From the NCBI RefSeq assembly GCF_964204645.1, contig NC_134029.1, positions 22,152,450 to 22,216,449 on the forward strand: DNA of 64,000 nucleotides, written 5' to 3'. Source of the DNA: Tubulanus polymorphus. Its lineage: Eukaryota > Nemertea > Palaeonemertea > Tubulaniformes > Tubulanidae. Both the position numbers and the translations under genes were made by a program. The notes beneath the pieces are model-generated. The model was not told where the DNA came from. It was given only the letters and a program-made list of their open reading frames with translations, and did not search any database. Below, piece after piece: positions 26,617 through 39,700 of this stretch (positions are counted from its first letter, which is position 1; the number at the start of each line of letters is the position of its first letter).

Positions 26617-26875
26617 GCCACAGTTGCGCAAGTGTTTTTGGCTCAGGCCAAATTTGGCTTGTGCAAGATTAGGTCTGGTTTGGACTGGTGCCAATTTGGC
26701 CCATGCCTGTTTAATCTAAGCCAGATTCGGCCAGGCCTATAATTTCAGACTAGGTCTGTGCCAAATTCTAGCATGGGTCAAATTATGGCAAATGAATTAC
26801 AACTGGTTCCTCTCCACTTATTCATGGGACAAATTTGGCCGGATCCGGGCGAAATCGTCTCCGTGTGATCATGTC
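26617..26875. mobile_element. Diverged AGCCGCGATCGC-family element
   Basis: Begins AGCCACAGTTGCGCAAGTG and ends GGGCGAAATCGTCTCCGTG, followed by a decayed inverted end. The middle is rich in GCCAAATTTGGC-type blocks. Confidence 0.45.
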
Positions 26876-27780
26876 GTTATTGATTATAGCTGATGATTGA
26901 AAGAATTCAATTATCATTCATTTAGTAGATAATATACAATAACATGAACTGTGTGTGGGTGAAGCTTATTCATCTCGGTTTATCTATGAAAATGACTTCT
27001 GATTAATAAAAAAAGCGCCTTAATTCGACCATTCAATACAGATCATGTGTACATAGTGAAACCACTCCTATAATAATCCTATTGATTGTGGCAAACCGTT
27101 TTACCCTCGACTATAAACAGCTAATCAATGATTTTCCACGAAATTTTTGAATGGAGCATTAGTACAGTTTTGATTGGATTTTTGTTCATATGTTTCGATA
27201 ACCATCCCGACTCAGTGGTAAATCAACTGGCCAATAAGTACAGCACTTCTGTGAACTCGGGAGTATCTGTGCAGTTAGGTCGAAACAGAGCTAATAACTG
27301 CTCCTGATTTTCAATGCTTTGTTTCTATTTTGTGCTGGAGAATACTGAATTGATTTGTTTGATGTGTATGAAAGATGTTACTGAGGGTCTTAGCATTGAT
27401 TCGAGCATTTTCTTTCATATTTTCAATTTTTTTTGTTTTTAATCAACTTGTTTACTGAAAGCACTTTTTCAAGAGGTTGGCAGCCCTGGTGAAATATTGA
27501 AGATCAAAATTGCTCGAATATTCTCTATCAAAATGTGACGATCTCTGACGATCACTGACGATCAAATAAACTTTGATAACTTGTTTTTCATAGACGCAGA
27601 TGCTATAAACTCTCTGAATTATATATACCAAAGAACAAACTCGGATGATATCACTCGTCTTCATGGACAAAGAAGATCCGATTTGAGCGGAATCGACTGT
27701 ATATATTTAGATTGATTTGCCCTCTGTGATCATTCAGACGTTTCATCTTATCGTCGCGTTTTGCCTTCGTGTATTTTCAG

Positions 27781-30700
27781 TTGCGTCCGTCGGACAACGA
27801 CATCAACGAACAACACAAACGAGATATCTCCGACGCGAAAGCGTATTTACGTAAACTGAACGTCGTATCGTTGGTCGACAAGGCGAACGAAGATAAAGAA
27901 AAGGAGAAAGAAACGGAGAAAGAAACGAAAAACGAACAGGTAATGTCGAGGACGTTGGTCGCGACGACGTTTCGATCGCACGACCTCCGAATCATGTCTC
28001 CTTTTCATATCACCCTGATAAAAAGACTTTAATCAAATTGTGATATCCTGTCCACCCGGATGGCCGCATACCTGGAAAGTCCGGAAATTTTCCTTAAAAA
28101 TGTGAAAATTAGGGAAATTTGTTGAGATTACACGTAAAATCAAACAGTTTCTGTCTATGTCTTACGTATTTGACTGGGTTAATCGATTGGATTCTTAGCA
28201 GATCAGTCAGGGAAAAAAATCTGTCAAATACAAGTGGCCATCCTGTCTACACGGGTCAGGGTTAATTAGGAGAAGTTGTTTGTTGGTTTCTAGCTGTTTT
28301 AGCGAAGAACGTTCGTATCCGAAATGAGAAAAAAATGACGTCGCTGATTTTTTCAACGAAACGCAGTAAGAGCCGGCAACGATGAGGAAAATGCTGTAGT
28401 CGTTATTGAGTGATATGAATAAATGATGACCTGGACATTCCTGTTATTCCTACTGGAACGACATTTATTTGTCGTCTATAAACAAGGGGACTATGTTATT
28501 ACGTATTTCCATTTATTGCCTGCAGAATTTGCCAGAAAATTACCTCGCTTATGAACTGGCCCAGAACAGGCCTGAGAAGAATCTGGCGCGTGCTTTATTA
28601 GAGAACCTGTTCACAATGTAAATCACCCAGTTGCTACTAATGAAGATGCTGTGGCAAGTGAGGGGAGTCACTTCCAGAACCAGTTAGCATTCACAGCATT
28701 GACCAGTGCAAAAAATTGGCACGGCTTGGTTTCGATGGTTTTGATCGGCGAAATTTGACCTGTGTTTCTGAGTTTTTTGGGTGGACCAAATCAGACATGA
28801 GTTAAACAGGCATGAGGCATTTGGCACCAGGCCAGGGCTTAATGTTTCACGAGTCAAATTGAGCCCCGGTCAAAAACGCTTATGTAATCGGGACGATAGT
28901 AGTGTATAACATGGTTCCCACTGAACAGGGAAATTGGGAAAAACTTGGGAATCTTGAGACAATAATTCCCGGTTTGGAAATATTTGGGAATTTGAAAAAT
29001 TTTCCTCAAATCAGGGAAATATTTGGGAAATTCATTACATTTCACATATTGCATTTGCCAAGGGCAACTTTCTTCAGCAATTTCCCTTGAAAATCACCTT
29101 TATCAACCAGTTACCTCTAAAATGTTCACTGTAGCATGACGATATGTGTTCATTTGCATTTGGGAAAATTGAAAAATCAAACATGAAATACTTGGAAAAA
29201 CTTGGGAATTTTGAATTTATATAACTGTGGGAACCATGGTATCAGATGGATATCGTATCAAGCGTGTATCAGCAACTAGTAACGGTCAGTTCATTGCCAG
29301 TAACAGTAATGCGTCAGGGGAAATATGACCGAGGAAAGTAATCATTGCGGTTGTTCGTTAGCCCTGTATATTATTTGTCTGATATTAACCTTTTGTTGGA
29401 TACAGATTTTTTGCACAAAACATTCGCTCGGTCGTTTGTAACATTCCAACTACGCCGCGATACACGGCCGTATATCTCAACTACTGCATCGACGCTCGCT
29501 CGATCTATGATTTTTTAAGCGGGATGGATTTTTTCGAACCGGTGACTGATGATGAAGGATGCCTAGAACAGCAACGCGACTATTGAGATCACGCCGCACT
29601 GATATACCGACAATTAATGACTGGTTAATACAGACTTCATAGCACGGAAACCTGAGAGTGCATTTCTCTGTCAGTTCGTCGTTACACAATGTAACGCGCT
29701 GCGGTGATTTATTTCAATAAATCAACAACGCGCGATATACGCTGCTGCCGCCGATATTCGGACGGCCCGAGATCAAATTAATGGACCAAATGATTGCCTC
29801 ATAAAACAACCTACACGAATTTGCTGGCTCTAAGTAACTGCAACGACTACTCGAAAATACAAAATAAATCTCGTCGAGTGCGAGAGAACGCGTCTGCTCG
29901 ACGTGTCAAATTTAGTATCGCGTTCGAAATCGTCGTTTCAAACGCTTGAAATCGAAAATTCGAATTCATCGACGCGTTGACCTTGAATTATTGAATTTAC
30001 TAATTCAAGGTCGATAGCCTATTCGAATTTAGTTCGTTATCACTTCGCGAATAAACGACCTACGGCGTTATCAAACTGAAAACATTTCATAATTAAGCCG
30101 GCGCCCGGGATAAACTATCAGACGTTATTGAAACGCCAACCTTGAATATTCCTCTCGTACACACGAGTGGAAGCAGACATTGCGGTTCCTTAAAAACCTT
30201 TGGGGGGAGGGAGGGAGGGGGATGAGCTTTGAAAATATCGCTCTATCGTTTGCATTTCTAGGTCGACCGTTTCGCGAGCTCGATTTCCGGGAAAATGAAT
30301 TCGTCGTTACGATCACGATCGACGCTGTTTATTCGCGTAGAAAATTGCATCAAAGGCGGACATTAAATTCGCTGTCTAATTCGATTATAATGATAAACTA
30401 GGTTAATTCTGTTTCACTGAAATTCATTGGATTGCAGATTTCTAATTCTCACGTTTTCGAAGCTGCCCCGGGATCGGGGGTAACCGCGAGAGGTAGAAAC
30501 GTCGACGATGGAAGTTACGATCGCGCCGATTCCGCCATCGGCGTTATTTTCGTTTCTTTCGAATTAATACGACGTTTACTTTTCTTGTATCGGCAACTTT
30601 CGTTTCTCGCTCTTAATCAGCTACGAATCGGAAAAGATCTGAAAAGATCTGAAAAGAGACGGTCGTTAATGAAGCCTTTTCGACTGATAGCTATATAAGT

Positions 30701-33700
30701 ACGTTATTAATTGGTCAGTGCATGGAACATACCGGGCACTTCACACGAATAATTGAATTGTAGATGCCTGCAGCGGTTGTAGGTGTCTACCCGGGTATGC
30801 GCGTACGGTAACATGAGAGTAAATAATCGGGGGGGAAAAAAATCCTCGCGTGTTTGCGTCGTTTTGTTTAAACTTGGATTTTCAATCAAATGGTTGTGTT
30901 TACTTGCAGTACGTTTACAACCAGAAACTCGGATTGATTGAAGCGCTGTTGAAAATTGAAGATTGGGAACAAGCTCAAAACGTAATCAGTCGGTTGCCTC
31001 CGTATTTTGCTACCTCACACCGTCCTGTCGCTCAGGCCCTATGTAAAATGGTCCATAACGTGATGGAGCCTCTTTATAGAAAGTAAGTGTGTGTTTCAGC
31101 GGAAGGGCGTTGAATTATGGGCTGGTTGTTAATCAATGTTTCTGGCGCCGCCACTTCGCGAGTTGCTTATGCGCTTGACTCAACTTCTACTAAAGATGTT
31201 GATCTCATGTTTTGCAATCGATGATTTTGATCATGTGCGCCATCTATTGGATAAAAAGATAGCAGAATTTCCTCGTTTATCAAACTGACGAAAATAGAAA
31301 AAAAATAACGAATATCGAACATTTTATAAATTCAAGTGAATTGTACTAAAATATTATTAGAGCTTTCAGCAAACAATAAAAATTTCTGGTATAATTTTCT
31401 CACTTTCAGACATAATGGTTTACCAAAAGCCCTCACGCAAAAGACTCACTCGCAGCAGTTGCCTCCATCCAAGATTCCTCAGGCAGAAACATATCACGAC
31501 CTTGCGACTAAAGTGTATCCGATACTTTACCACCTCGGTCCTCATCTTAGCTGTGATCCTATATTGATGGTGAAAGTAATGCGAATATGTCGCCAATTCC
31601 TTTCCAAGGTAGGCACAAAAACAACCATTTTTAATCCCTAAACGAAACGCAGCATTTTTTTTGTTCGGAGAAGTATAATTGATGGACTGCCTCACTTCTC
31701 TCATCGTTGTTGTTTTATAGTGGAAAGATGAAAAAGAGAAGAGTAATAACATGAAAGACGTGTATTACGGTATGTTAACGTTGATTGATGAGGTCATTCT
31801 ACCGAGTCTGTCTCTATTGGACGGTAATTGTTGTATGTCGGAAGAAGTTTGGTGCCTCGTAAAAATGTTCCCGTATGAATACAGGTAAAAAAAAGAGACG
31901 CATCAATCTCTATCTTTATCCGTTATAGACCCGTAGCAGTTTAAATTAAGGAATATTATTTGGCAAAAAAACTATCGCACTTACAACAAGATACATTTAT
32001 ATTGAATTTGTTTGTACCGGTATATAGACCTTTGTTATATCAAGAGAAATGTCATAAAGCAGCCATATCTGAGCACCAAATTATAAGCTTTTCCCCATTC
32101 TGCCACACTACGGGCCTGCATTATCCCTAAAACTAACGCTAACATGGCATCTATAAAAATTCTGCTACTATCAGGTATCGTCTGTATGGACAATGGAAAA
32201 ACGACACTTGTTCGAGTCAAGCTGTACTTATTCGTTTAAAAGGAGATAGTATTGAGAAAGCTAAGTATATACTGAAGTAGGTATCTCGATTTCTGCTGTC
32301 TACGGTCCAATTACGCGCCGGTACTCGTTCATTTATTTACGAATGTTTTAAAAAATTCTCGTTGCAGACGCCTGACGAAGGAGAACGTGAAACCACTCGG
32401 TCGACAGATCGGAAAACTCAGTCACAACAATCCGGGAATCATCTTCGAATATGTAAATTTTTTCCTCCGATTCTTAGAAATTCGTATGAATATGACGCGT
32501 TCACACGGTACATTATAACGTCTGGTATTCTCGCAGGTTTTGTCGCAGATACAGAAATACGATAACTTCATCGGGCCAGTGGTCGATTCGCTGAAATACC
32601 TGACATCGTTATCGTACGATATACTGGCGTGTATCCTTTTCATACGGCGAATAAAACGACTAATACGCCTAAGACTTTATCCTCGTTCGGTTTCTTTAAC
32701 GGTTTGAATAGATTGTATTATCGAAGCGTTGGCTAATCCCGAGAAAGAGCGCATGAAATACGACGATTCGAGTCTATCTACGTGGATTCAAAGTAAGAGA
32801 ATTCTTTATGAGAGTAGTCGCGTCATTCGTCATTTATTATGACCGGCAAAAAAGTGCGGTTTAATCGAAATTTGTCTCGTATGATTTTTCCAGGTTTGGC
32901 CAATTTCGCTGGTTCTATATGTCGTAAATATCAGATAGAGTTGGCTGGATTGTTGCAATACGTTATCAATCAGCTGAAAGCTGGTAAAAGGTGAGCAGTG
33001 TACATGTGTATTATTATACATGTGTATTATTATTGTACATGTGTATTATTATACATGTGTATTATTATTGTACATGTGTATTATTATACGCAGTCTCATC
33101 ACTATTGCATAAATGAAAACAGATATTTTCTACAGCATGAAATGTAGCAAAGTTTGCAGAGTATTTGCCCTCATTTTACCTCGGTGAAGCTACTATGCAC
33201 CAGTAGCAAAAGTCTGTACTTTTAGTAAAATCAGGTCAACCTCCATAGTACTATTTGTCTTAACAGTTTAATGATTTTTATTTGCCACATGGTTAACACA
33301 GCTGCTCCACAACTCTACTCGTTTACCTGTCAATACACTTTACACTTACACTCAATAAACTGAATTGATGATATTTTTTTCTGTTTTATTTTTCTCAGTT
33401 ACGACATGTTGATATTAAGGGAAGTGATGACCAAGATGTCCGGTATTGAGGTTACGGAAGATATCAGCGATGATCAACTGGCTGCCATGGCTGGCGGAGA
33501 AAATCTCAGGATCGAGGTACATGATCTCTAGACTCCTTAAGTCGTAAAGACCCATTCTTACGATTCAAATCTAAAAACCGTTCGTGTTGTCGTAAAATTT
33601 CTAGGGAGGATATTTTGCTCAAGTTCGCAATACGAAAAAATCATCGACCCGTCTTAAAGAAGCGCTTCTAGAACACGAGTTAGCCTTACCGTTGTGTTAT

Positions 33701-36700
33701 TTAATGTCGCAGCAAAGAGACTGCACGATATTCTCAGACGGACCAAACAGACATAATAAACTAGTCGCGAAACTATTCGATCAGGTAAAAATTCGATTTT
33801 TCGTACCGTTTATTTTTGGCGTAAAATAAATCTTATGAATATTTACTGTCAACCTCGGTTAATTCATCCACAGTTAAACCATGCTTAATTCGTATCCAAT
33901 TCGTCCTCCGTAATTCGTATTTTCACTTCCATACACAAATACGTGGTCCTTTTGTTCAATTTCTATGCGTAATCCATATTAGCTGTCGATAACATAAATT
34001 TGTAGTGAAAAGTAATGTAATGGTGTGTGATGATGGTGCCTGGTTTGGGATTGGGGTTTCTTGTTTCATTATTAGTAGCCACATAATTTTGAGTAGGCAA
34101 TTCTAAGATCTGTTAAACCGTTAAGTACAAGTTATTGTTCGCTTAATCATATTTCACATGAATTATAGTTAATTTGTAGAACTAAGCATTATCTGCTATC
34201 TGCACATCACTGAATCTGTACTAAATAGCTCGGGGCCTGAGCGATATTGATTAACCGAGGTCGTACACGAATAAATTGTACTTTATGTATATATGTATGT
34301 ATTTTCTGACAGTGTCAAGATACGCTCGTACAATTTGGAACATTCCTCGCCACGCAGATGAGTACCGATGAATATATTAAAAAGCTTCCCTCCATCGGTG
34401 AATTAGTCAGCATATATCATATACCGCCTGATGCAGCGTTTTTCCTAGCTCGTCACGCCTACACGCATTCGACTAACGTAAGTTTTCGCGCGTCGATTAA
34501 CGCCCGGGAAGAGTTTCGATAGCGAGAACGAATTTTTTGTTTTAAATTCTAGATGAAATACGAGGAATTGCGTAAACAAGATAAAAAAAACAAGGAAGAA
34601 GACACAGATCAGAAAAAGGTACGCGCGAGAACGTTGAACTCTCCTGGGTACAGACGCAGGATAAACTCATTTGTTTCTATTAGCAATGTTATAAATGTGG
34701 CTGGTTTTTAAGATAAATCTTCACGATTGATCATAGAAATGGCACTGGGTCTAAAAAATTGACATTGAACAAGAAGTAATCCGGGTGGCCACTGACCTGG
34801 AAAACCTGGTAAACTCAGGGACTCAGAAAAATCTAGAAAAAAATTAGGGAAAACTCGGGGAATTTGACAAATTTTGTAAAAAATCCTGGGAAACTAGGGA
34901 ATTTAGATACATTATTGACCATGCTAGAAATTCCATGGATTCACCCACGGAGTTTACTGATATAACAAGGGCAACTCAGGGAATTTTTAATTTGGCGGAA
35001 AGTGGCCACTCTTGTAATGCATAGCTTTATGATTTTATAGACAACAAGATACCAAGAAGCGGCTAATGCGATATTATCAAGTGTGATAGATTCCGTTCGA
35101 CCATTATACACGGCTAAAATATGGGATGAACTCAGGTAATTATTGTTTTGAATGTAACCCCATTAATTTCTGTTGAAGTTCTCGATAATCATTTTATGTT
35201 CGTCTATTTCTATTTATAGCCCTCAGTTTTACGTTACGTTTTGGACGTTAATGATGTACGATATCGAAGTTCCAACGTCCGCGTACAGCAGACAACAAAA
35301 ACAATACGACATTCAAATCAGTGCTATAGAATACAATCACGATCTTGTAAGTCAATCATCGCAAAAAACTCATGGAATCAAAAATCTGGAAAAAAATCAG
35401 GGAAAACTCTGACAAATTTTGTAAAAAACCTGGAAAACTCGGGGAATTTGGATATATTTTTGACCATTTCTTTATCTCTACTTGAAAAAATTGAAACATT
35501 TTAACATTCCTCGCATTTGTTCAGGGAATTTTCTGTTATAACATGGCAAAATCAGGGATTGTAAATTGGCAGAATGTGACCACCCTGATCATTTGTCCCG
35601 ACCATGAAATAGCTATTCAATCATTACAAATTATCCTTCAGATAAACGTGAAATGTTTTTGATTGTCCGATTACGTTCAGGTACAAAGTAAGAAGAAGAA
35701 AGAAAAAGATCGATGTACTCAGTTGATCGAACGTTTACGCGAGGAGAAAAAGAAACAAGAGGAACACGTCGTACGAGTGATAGCTCGGTTAGATCAGGAA
35801 CGCGAGTCCTGGTTCACTCAGAGTAAGTTTCCATTTCGTGATTTATTCGATGAATTTTACTTTTTCGTAATCGATTCGGACACGTCATAGCCTGTGTGGT
35901 ATATACATTAAAAAAAACCCCAACATTATTGATGATTAACATAGTAAAAGCTGTTACACTCACATTTGGGTTGAATGCTTCTTCTACCCCTCCTTAGGAG
36001 ATTTGCTTGAAAATTTGATCACATAAACCTTTGGGAATAAGTGGAATCCTTCTATCCAAAACATCAACGTATAATATTCAAAGTTTATTTTCTTGTTTGC
36101 TAAATCTGAAGAATATGTTGAATGTTGTAGAGGGTTCGACGAAGAATGAGACGATCACTCAATTTCTACAGTTGTGTATATTTCCTCGACTCTGTTTCTC
36201 TGGACTGGACGCCGTCTTCTGCGCGAAGTTTATACACATACTGCACCAGCTGAAAACTCCAAACTTCTCGACGTTGATATGTTATGATCGAGTGAGTTTT
36301 GTGATTTAAGTCATAATGTGGATTTTTAATCATAACCGATGCTATGGATTTATCCTCTTCGTGTTTCCCAGTCTGATACAGCAGGCTCCTACGACTCCTT
36401 GATTCCTTGAAAACTCCTAAACGGAAAATCTATATAAAGGTGCTAGAAATTCCTTTTATTTGAGCAAAATGTCAGAATCTCCTTTAAAACTCCTTCAATT
36501 TTGAGAAAAAGGCAATAAGAAATTTTTGTCTAGTTCGTAGTTGAACAGTAAACTGTGCTTAAACCAGTACAGTTGGGACAGGCGCTTCCTCAAAATTTGA
36601 AATTTTATCCTTTTAAATTCCTTGCAAACTCCATATATCCAGGAATGACTGATCTGTAGGGACCCTGTACAAACCCCAGTGTTCTGCGGTTTTATTGCTC

Positions 36701-39700
36701 AAGTTTTCTCTAAATGTGTTTTCACATCTATTTTTTGCTTAAGATATTCTGTGATGTTACGAACACTGTGACGTGTTGTACCGAAAATGAAGCTCATCGA
36801 TACGGCCGATTCCTCTGCTCGGCGCTCAATTCAATCATGCATTGGCATGCCAATAAACTGCTCTATGATCAGGTTTGTTAAAAAGACGTGTTTTAGAAAC
36901 TACGGGTTGAATTGAATTGTATGATTATTAGTATATAATGATATAAATACCGGTACAAGTCTTGTTATCAGAGAATGAAAAAGTTTGAAATTTGAGATTT
37001 TGAGTTTTCTCGAATTTGAATCGATCGATTGATTGATTTATTTTTTTGTAGGAGTGCGCTCAATTTCCCGGTTTTGTTACCGTATTCCGTAAAGGGGCCG
37101 ACAGTAACAACAAAGCTGATCAGTTGGAATATGAAAATTATCGCCACGTATGTCACAAATGGCACTATAGGATCACTAAGGCGATGGTCGCGTGTCTAGA
37201 ATCTGGGAACTACGTGCAAATCAGAAACGCACTGATCGTTCTGACGAAGGTTTGTTTTAGAAGAGCCGTTTTAATCTGGTGTTGAATCAGTAAACGTAAA
37301 GACAAATAGTGGTTTGAAGGTTAACTAGATTTATTTGAAGTATATGAGCTTAGTGCGTAGTAGTATAGCTTCATCAGATTCATCTATCTGAAATAAATCT
37401 AGTTAACCACCATCAAAGTCACGTTTACAAAGGTTTATGAAATTTACTGCTCGATGATATGAAAATACAGAAAATTTGAGCTTAATTTTTGGTGTAATCT
37501 ACATTTTCAATGTACTTCAAAGCAATTATCGGCGTTGATAGAATATTGACATCCACTCTGGTCAGGGCCGAAGATACATGTATTTACAATGGGTGGCAGA
37601 TTTTCAGAGGAGTGGATGTGAAAATGAAAGGGGTGGCCGCCACTCTAAAACCTGTTGCGGAGAACACTTGAGAATGTATCGTTGATTAGAAATTTTTAGG
37701 AGTGTTTTTCTATTTTCAGATATTAACCCATTACCCGCGGGTTCAGCAGTTCGGTCAGGCTCTCGAACGACGCGTCGAACGAATCAAAGAAGAAGAACGC
37801 GAAAAACGACCGGATATTTACGCGATCGCGGTCGGATATTCGGGTCAATTGAAAAGTAAAAAGAGCACGTGGGTCGCCGAACAAGATTTCCATATCAAAG
37901 ACGTGAAGGAGGCGCCGAAACTGTCGACGGTGAAAACGACGAAGACGGTCGTCGAAAACGGAACGTCTGCCTCCTCTTCTTCGAAGGAGAACAGTCACTC
38001 GAAGAAGGATGATGGTTAGTGTTGTAGTTCGATTTTTGCAGCGGATTTCCGCCTAAAAAACGATGACGTATCTTGATCGTTTGTGTTGTATTTTTAGTTA
38101 AAGATCGCGATGGAAAAGCGAAAGAAGGCAAGAAAGCGTCGGAAAGTAAACCGTCGGTGAAAACTGAAAACAAAGCGCATTCTTCGAGTAAATCGACGTC
38201 GAACAGCGTCGATTCTAAAGTCAACATTCGCGATATGAAAAAGGAGCCGTCGAGGTAAATATTCACATTATTGAAAAAATGCTTTCTCTTCGAAACAATA
38301 ACTCGGCGGCCCGAGCTAGTCAAATAGAAGTCGCCACCTTGATTATCGGTATTCACTACAATTGTTAATCAATTTTTAGTTCAAATTCCAAGTCGTCGAG
38401 CAGCAGTAGCAAGGAGACGAGAGAGAGAGGAGAGGACAGGGCAAAAGTTAAACGTGAAGCCGAGGATCGACCGCAGAAAGAACCGAGAGATAAAGAACGT
38501 GGTGGTCACGGCGATGGTAAGGAGGACCGAAAATCGAGTAAGTTTTTGTCGAGAGAAACTCGACAAATTTTCACTTCGGTAATTTAGCTACGACTAATGA
38601 TTCCATTTTATATCATCGACAGGCGACAAAGAAAAGTCTCACAGTCGCGAGAAAGAAACGAAGGCGTCTCGACAAGAAAAGAAGAAAGAAGCTCGTCGCG
38701 AAGAGAAAGAGCGCCGTAAAGAAGAACGACGCGAACACGAAGCGGAACGCGATAAACATCACACGTCGACGCGCGACGATCATCCGCATAAACAACAATC
38801 ACTGGACGATCGTTCTCCGAGCGTCACTTCTATCGGTAGTCAGAATTCTCATCGACGCAGTGTCGAAAATTCACCTCGAAATATTGAAGATAGAGATAGA
38901 GGTAAACATGATTCACTCGCAGAGTTCATACCGCGTCTCTTTACATATCTTATCATAGAAGAATGTAGAATTGGTCGGTGGTTTTGTAATTATTCCAAGT
39001 TCGACATCACTAATGTTTAAAACATTTATTTCAGATCTTAAAAGAAGAAAACTTGATACGACTAAGGTAGAATTTCAATTCTAACGCTGATATATTCTAT
39101 TATATTCACCTATCCTTTATACCTTCCCTTTCTCGCACACCTAACCGTAAATCAAACTTCCTCTTACGATAGCTTTTCGAATTCATTTGATTACAGGAAG
39201 ATGATTTGTCTGGTAAAGATATCGATCTGAAGGTATGTGTCAAATCTGTCCCCGTTAATCAATCAGCTCTGAAACTTGATTCTGTGAATTCCTCCTCTAT
39301 TCTGTATCCTCCACGTGGCTGGTGATGGTCGAGTTATAATGCTATTTAAGTACTGGACATAAACATAGAGGTTTTATACATGAACTGTATTTATTTTCTA
39401 AAGAGTCCTCAATATGAGAAAGAAAGAGATCGAGACAAGGAAAGAAAGTTAGAGAGGAAAAGGGTATGTTTCTTGAGTCTGATCCGTGTTTACAGTAGAC
39501 TCCGCTAGTCGATTGATAGAATTGGATTGTTTCAAAAGAAATCACCAATATCTCTGAAATTTGAGCTCAATTTGGGGCTAACTAGAATTGATATAACTCT
39601 ATTAGGAGCTGAGAAGAATTTTTACACAGTCCTTACCGAGTCAATTAGAAAATACTGAATGAATAGTTACAATCGTGTAACGTTTATGTTGAAACTTAGA

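Larger units (their letters stand above)
20985..27780. other. Stretch upstream of the first recognised THOC2 exon
   Basis: The N-terminal quarter of THOC2 (about 280 residues in human) should be encoded upstream of 27,781, but no exon with recognisable THOC2 sequence was found here. Contents seen: diverged AGCCGCGATCGC-family elements (21,955-22,232 and 26,617-26,875), a 12-bp repeat with GGGAATCTCGC (21,620-21,655), C homopolymers near 23,884 and 24,138, and nothing else convincing. Confidence 0.45.

Noticed and set aside
37723-38802. Several long minus-strand frames rich in Arg, Phe and Ser
   Set aside because: Antisense shadows of the low-complexity Lys/Glu/Ser exons of THOC2.
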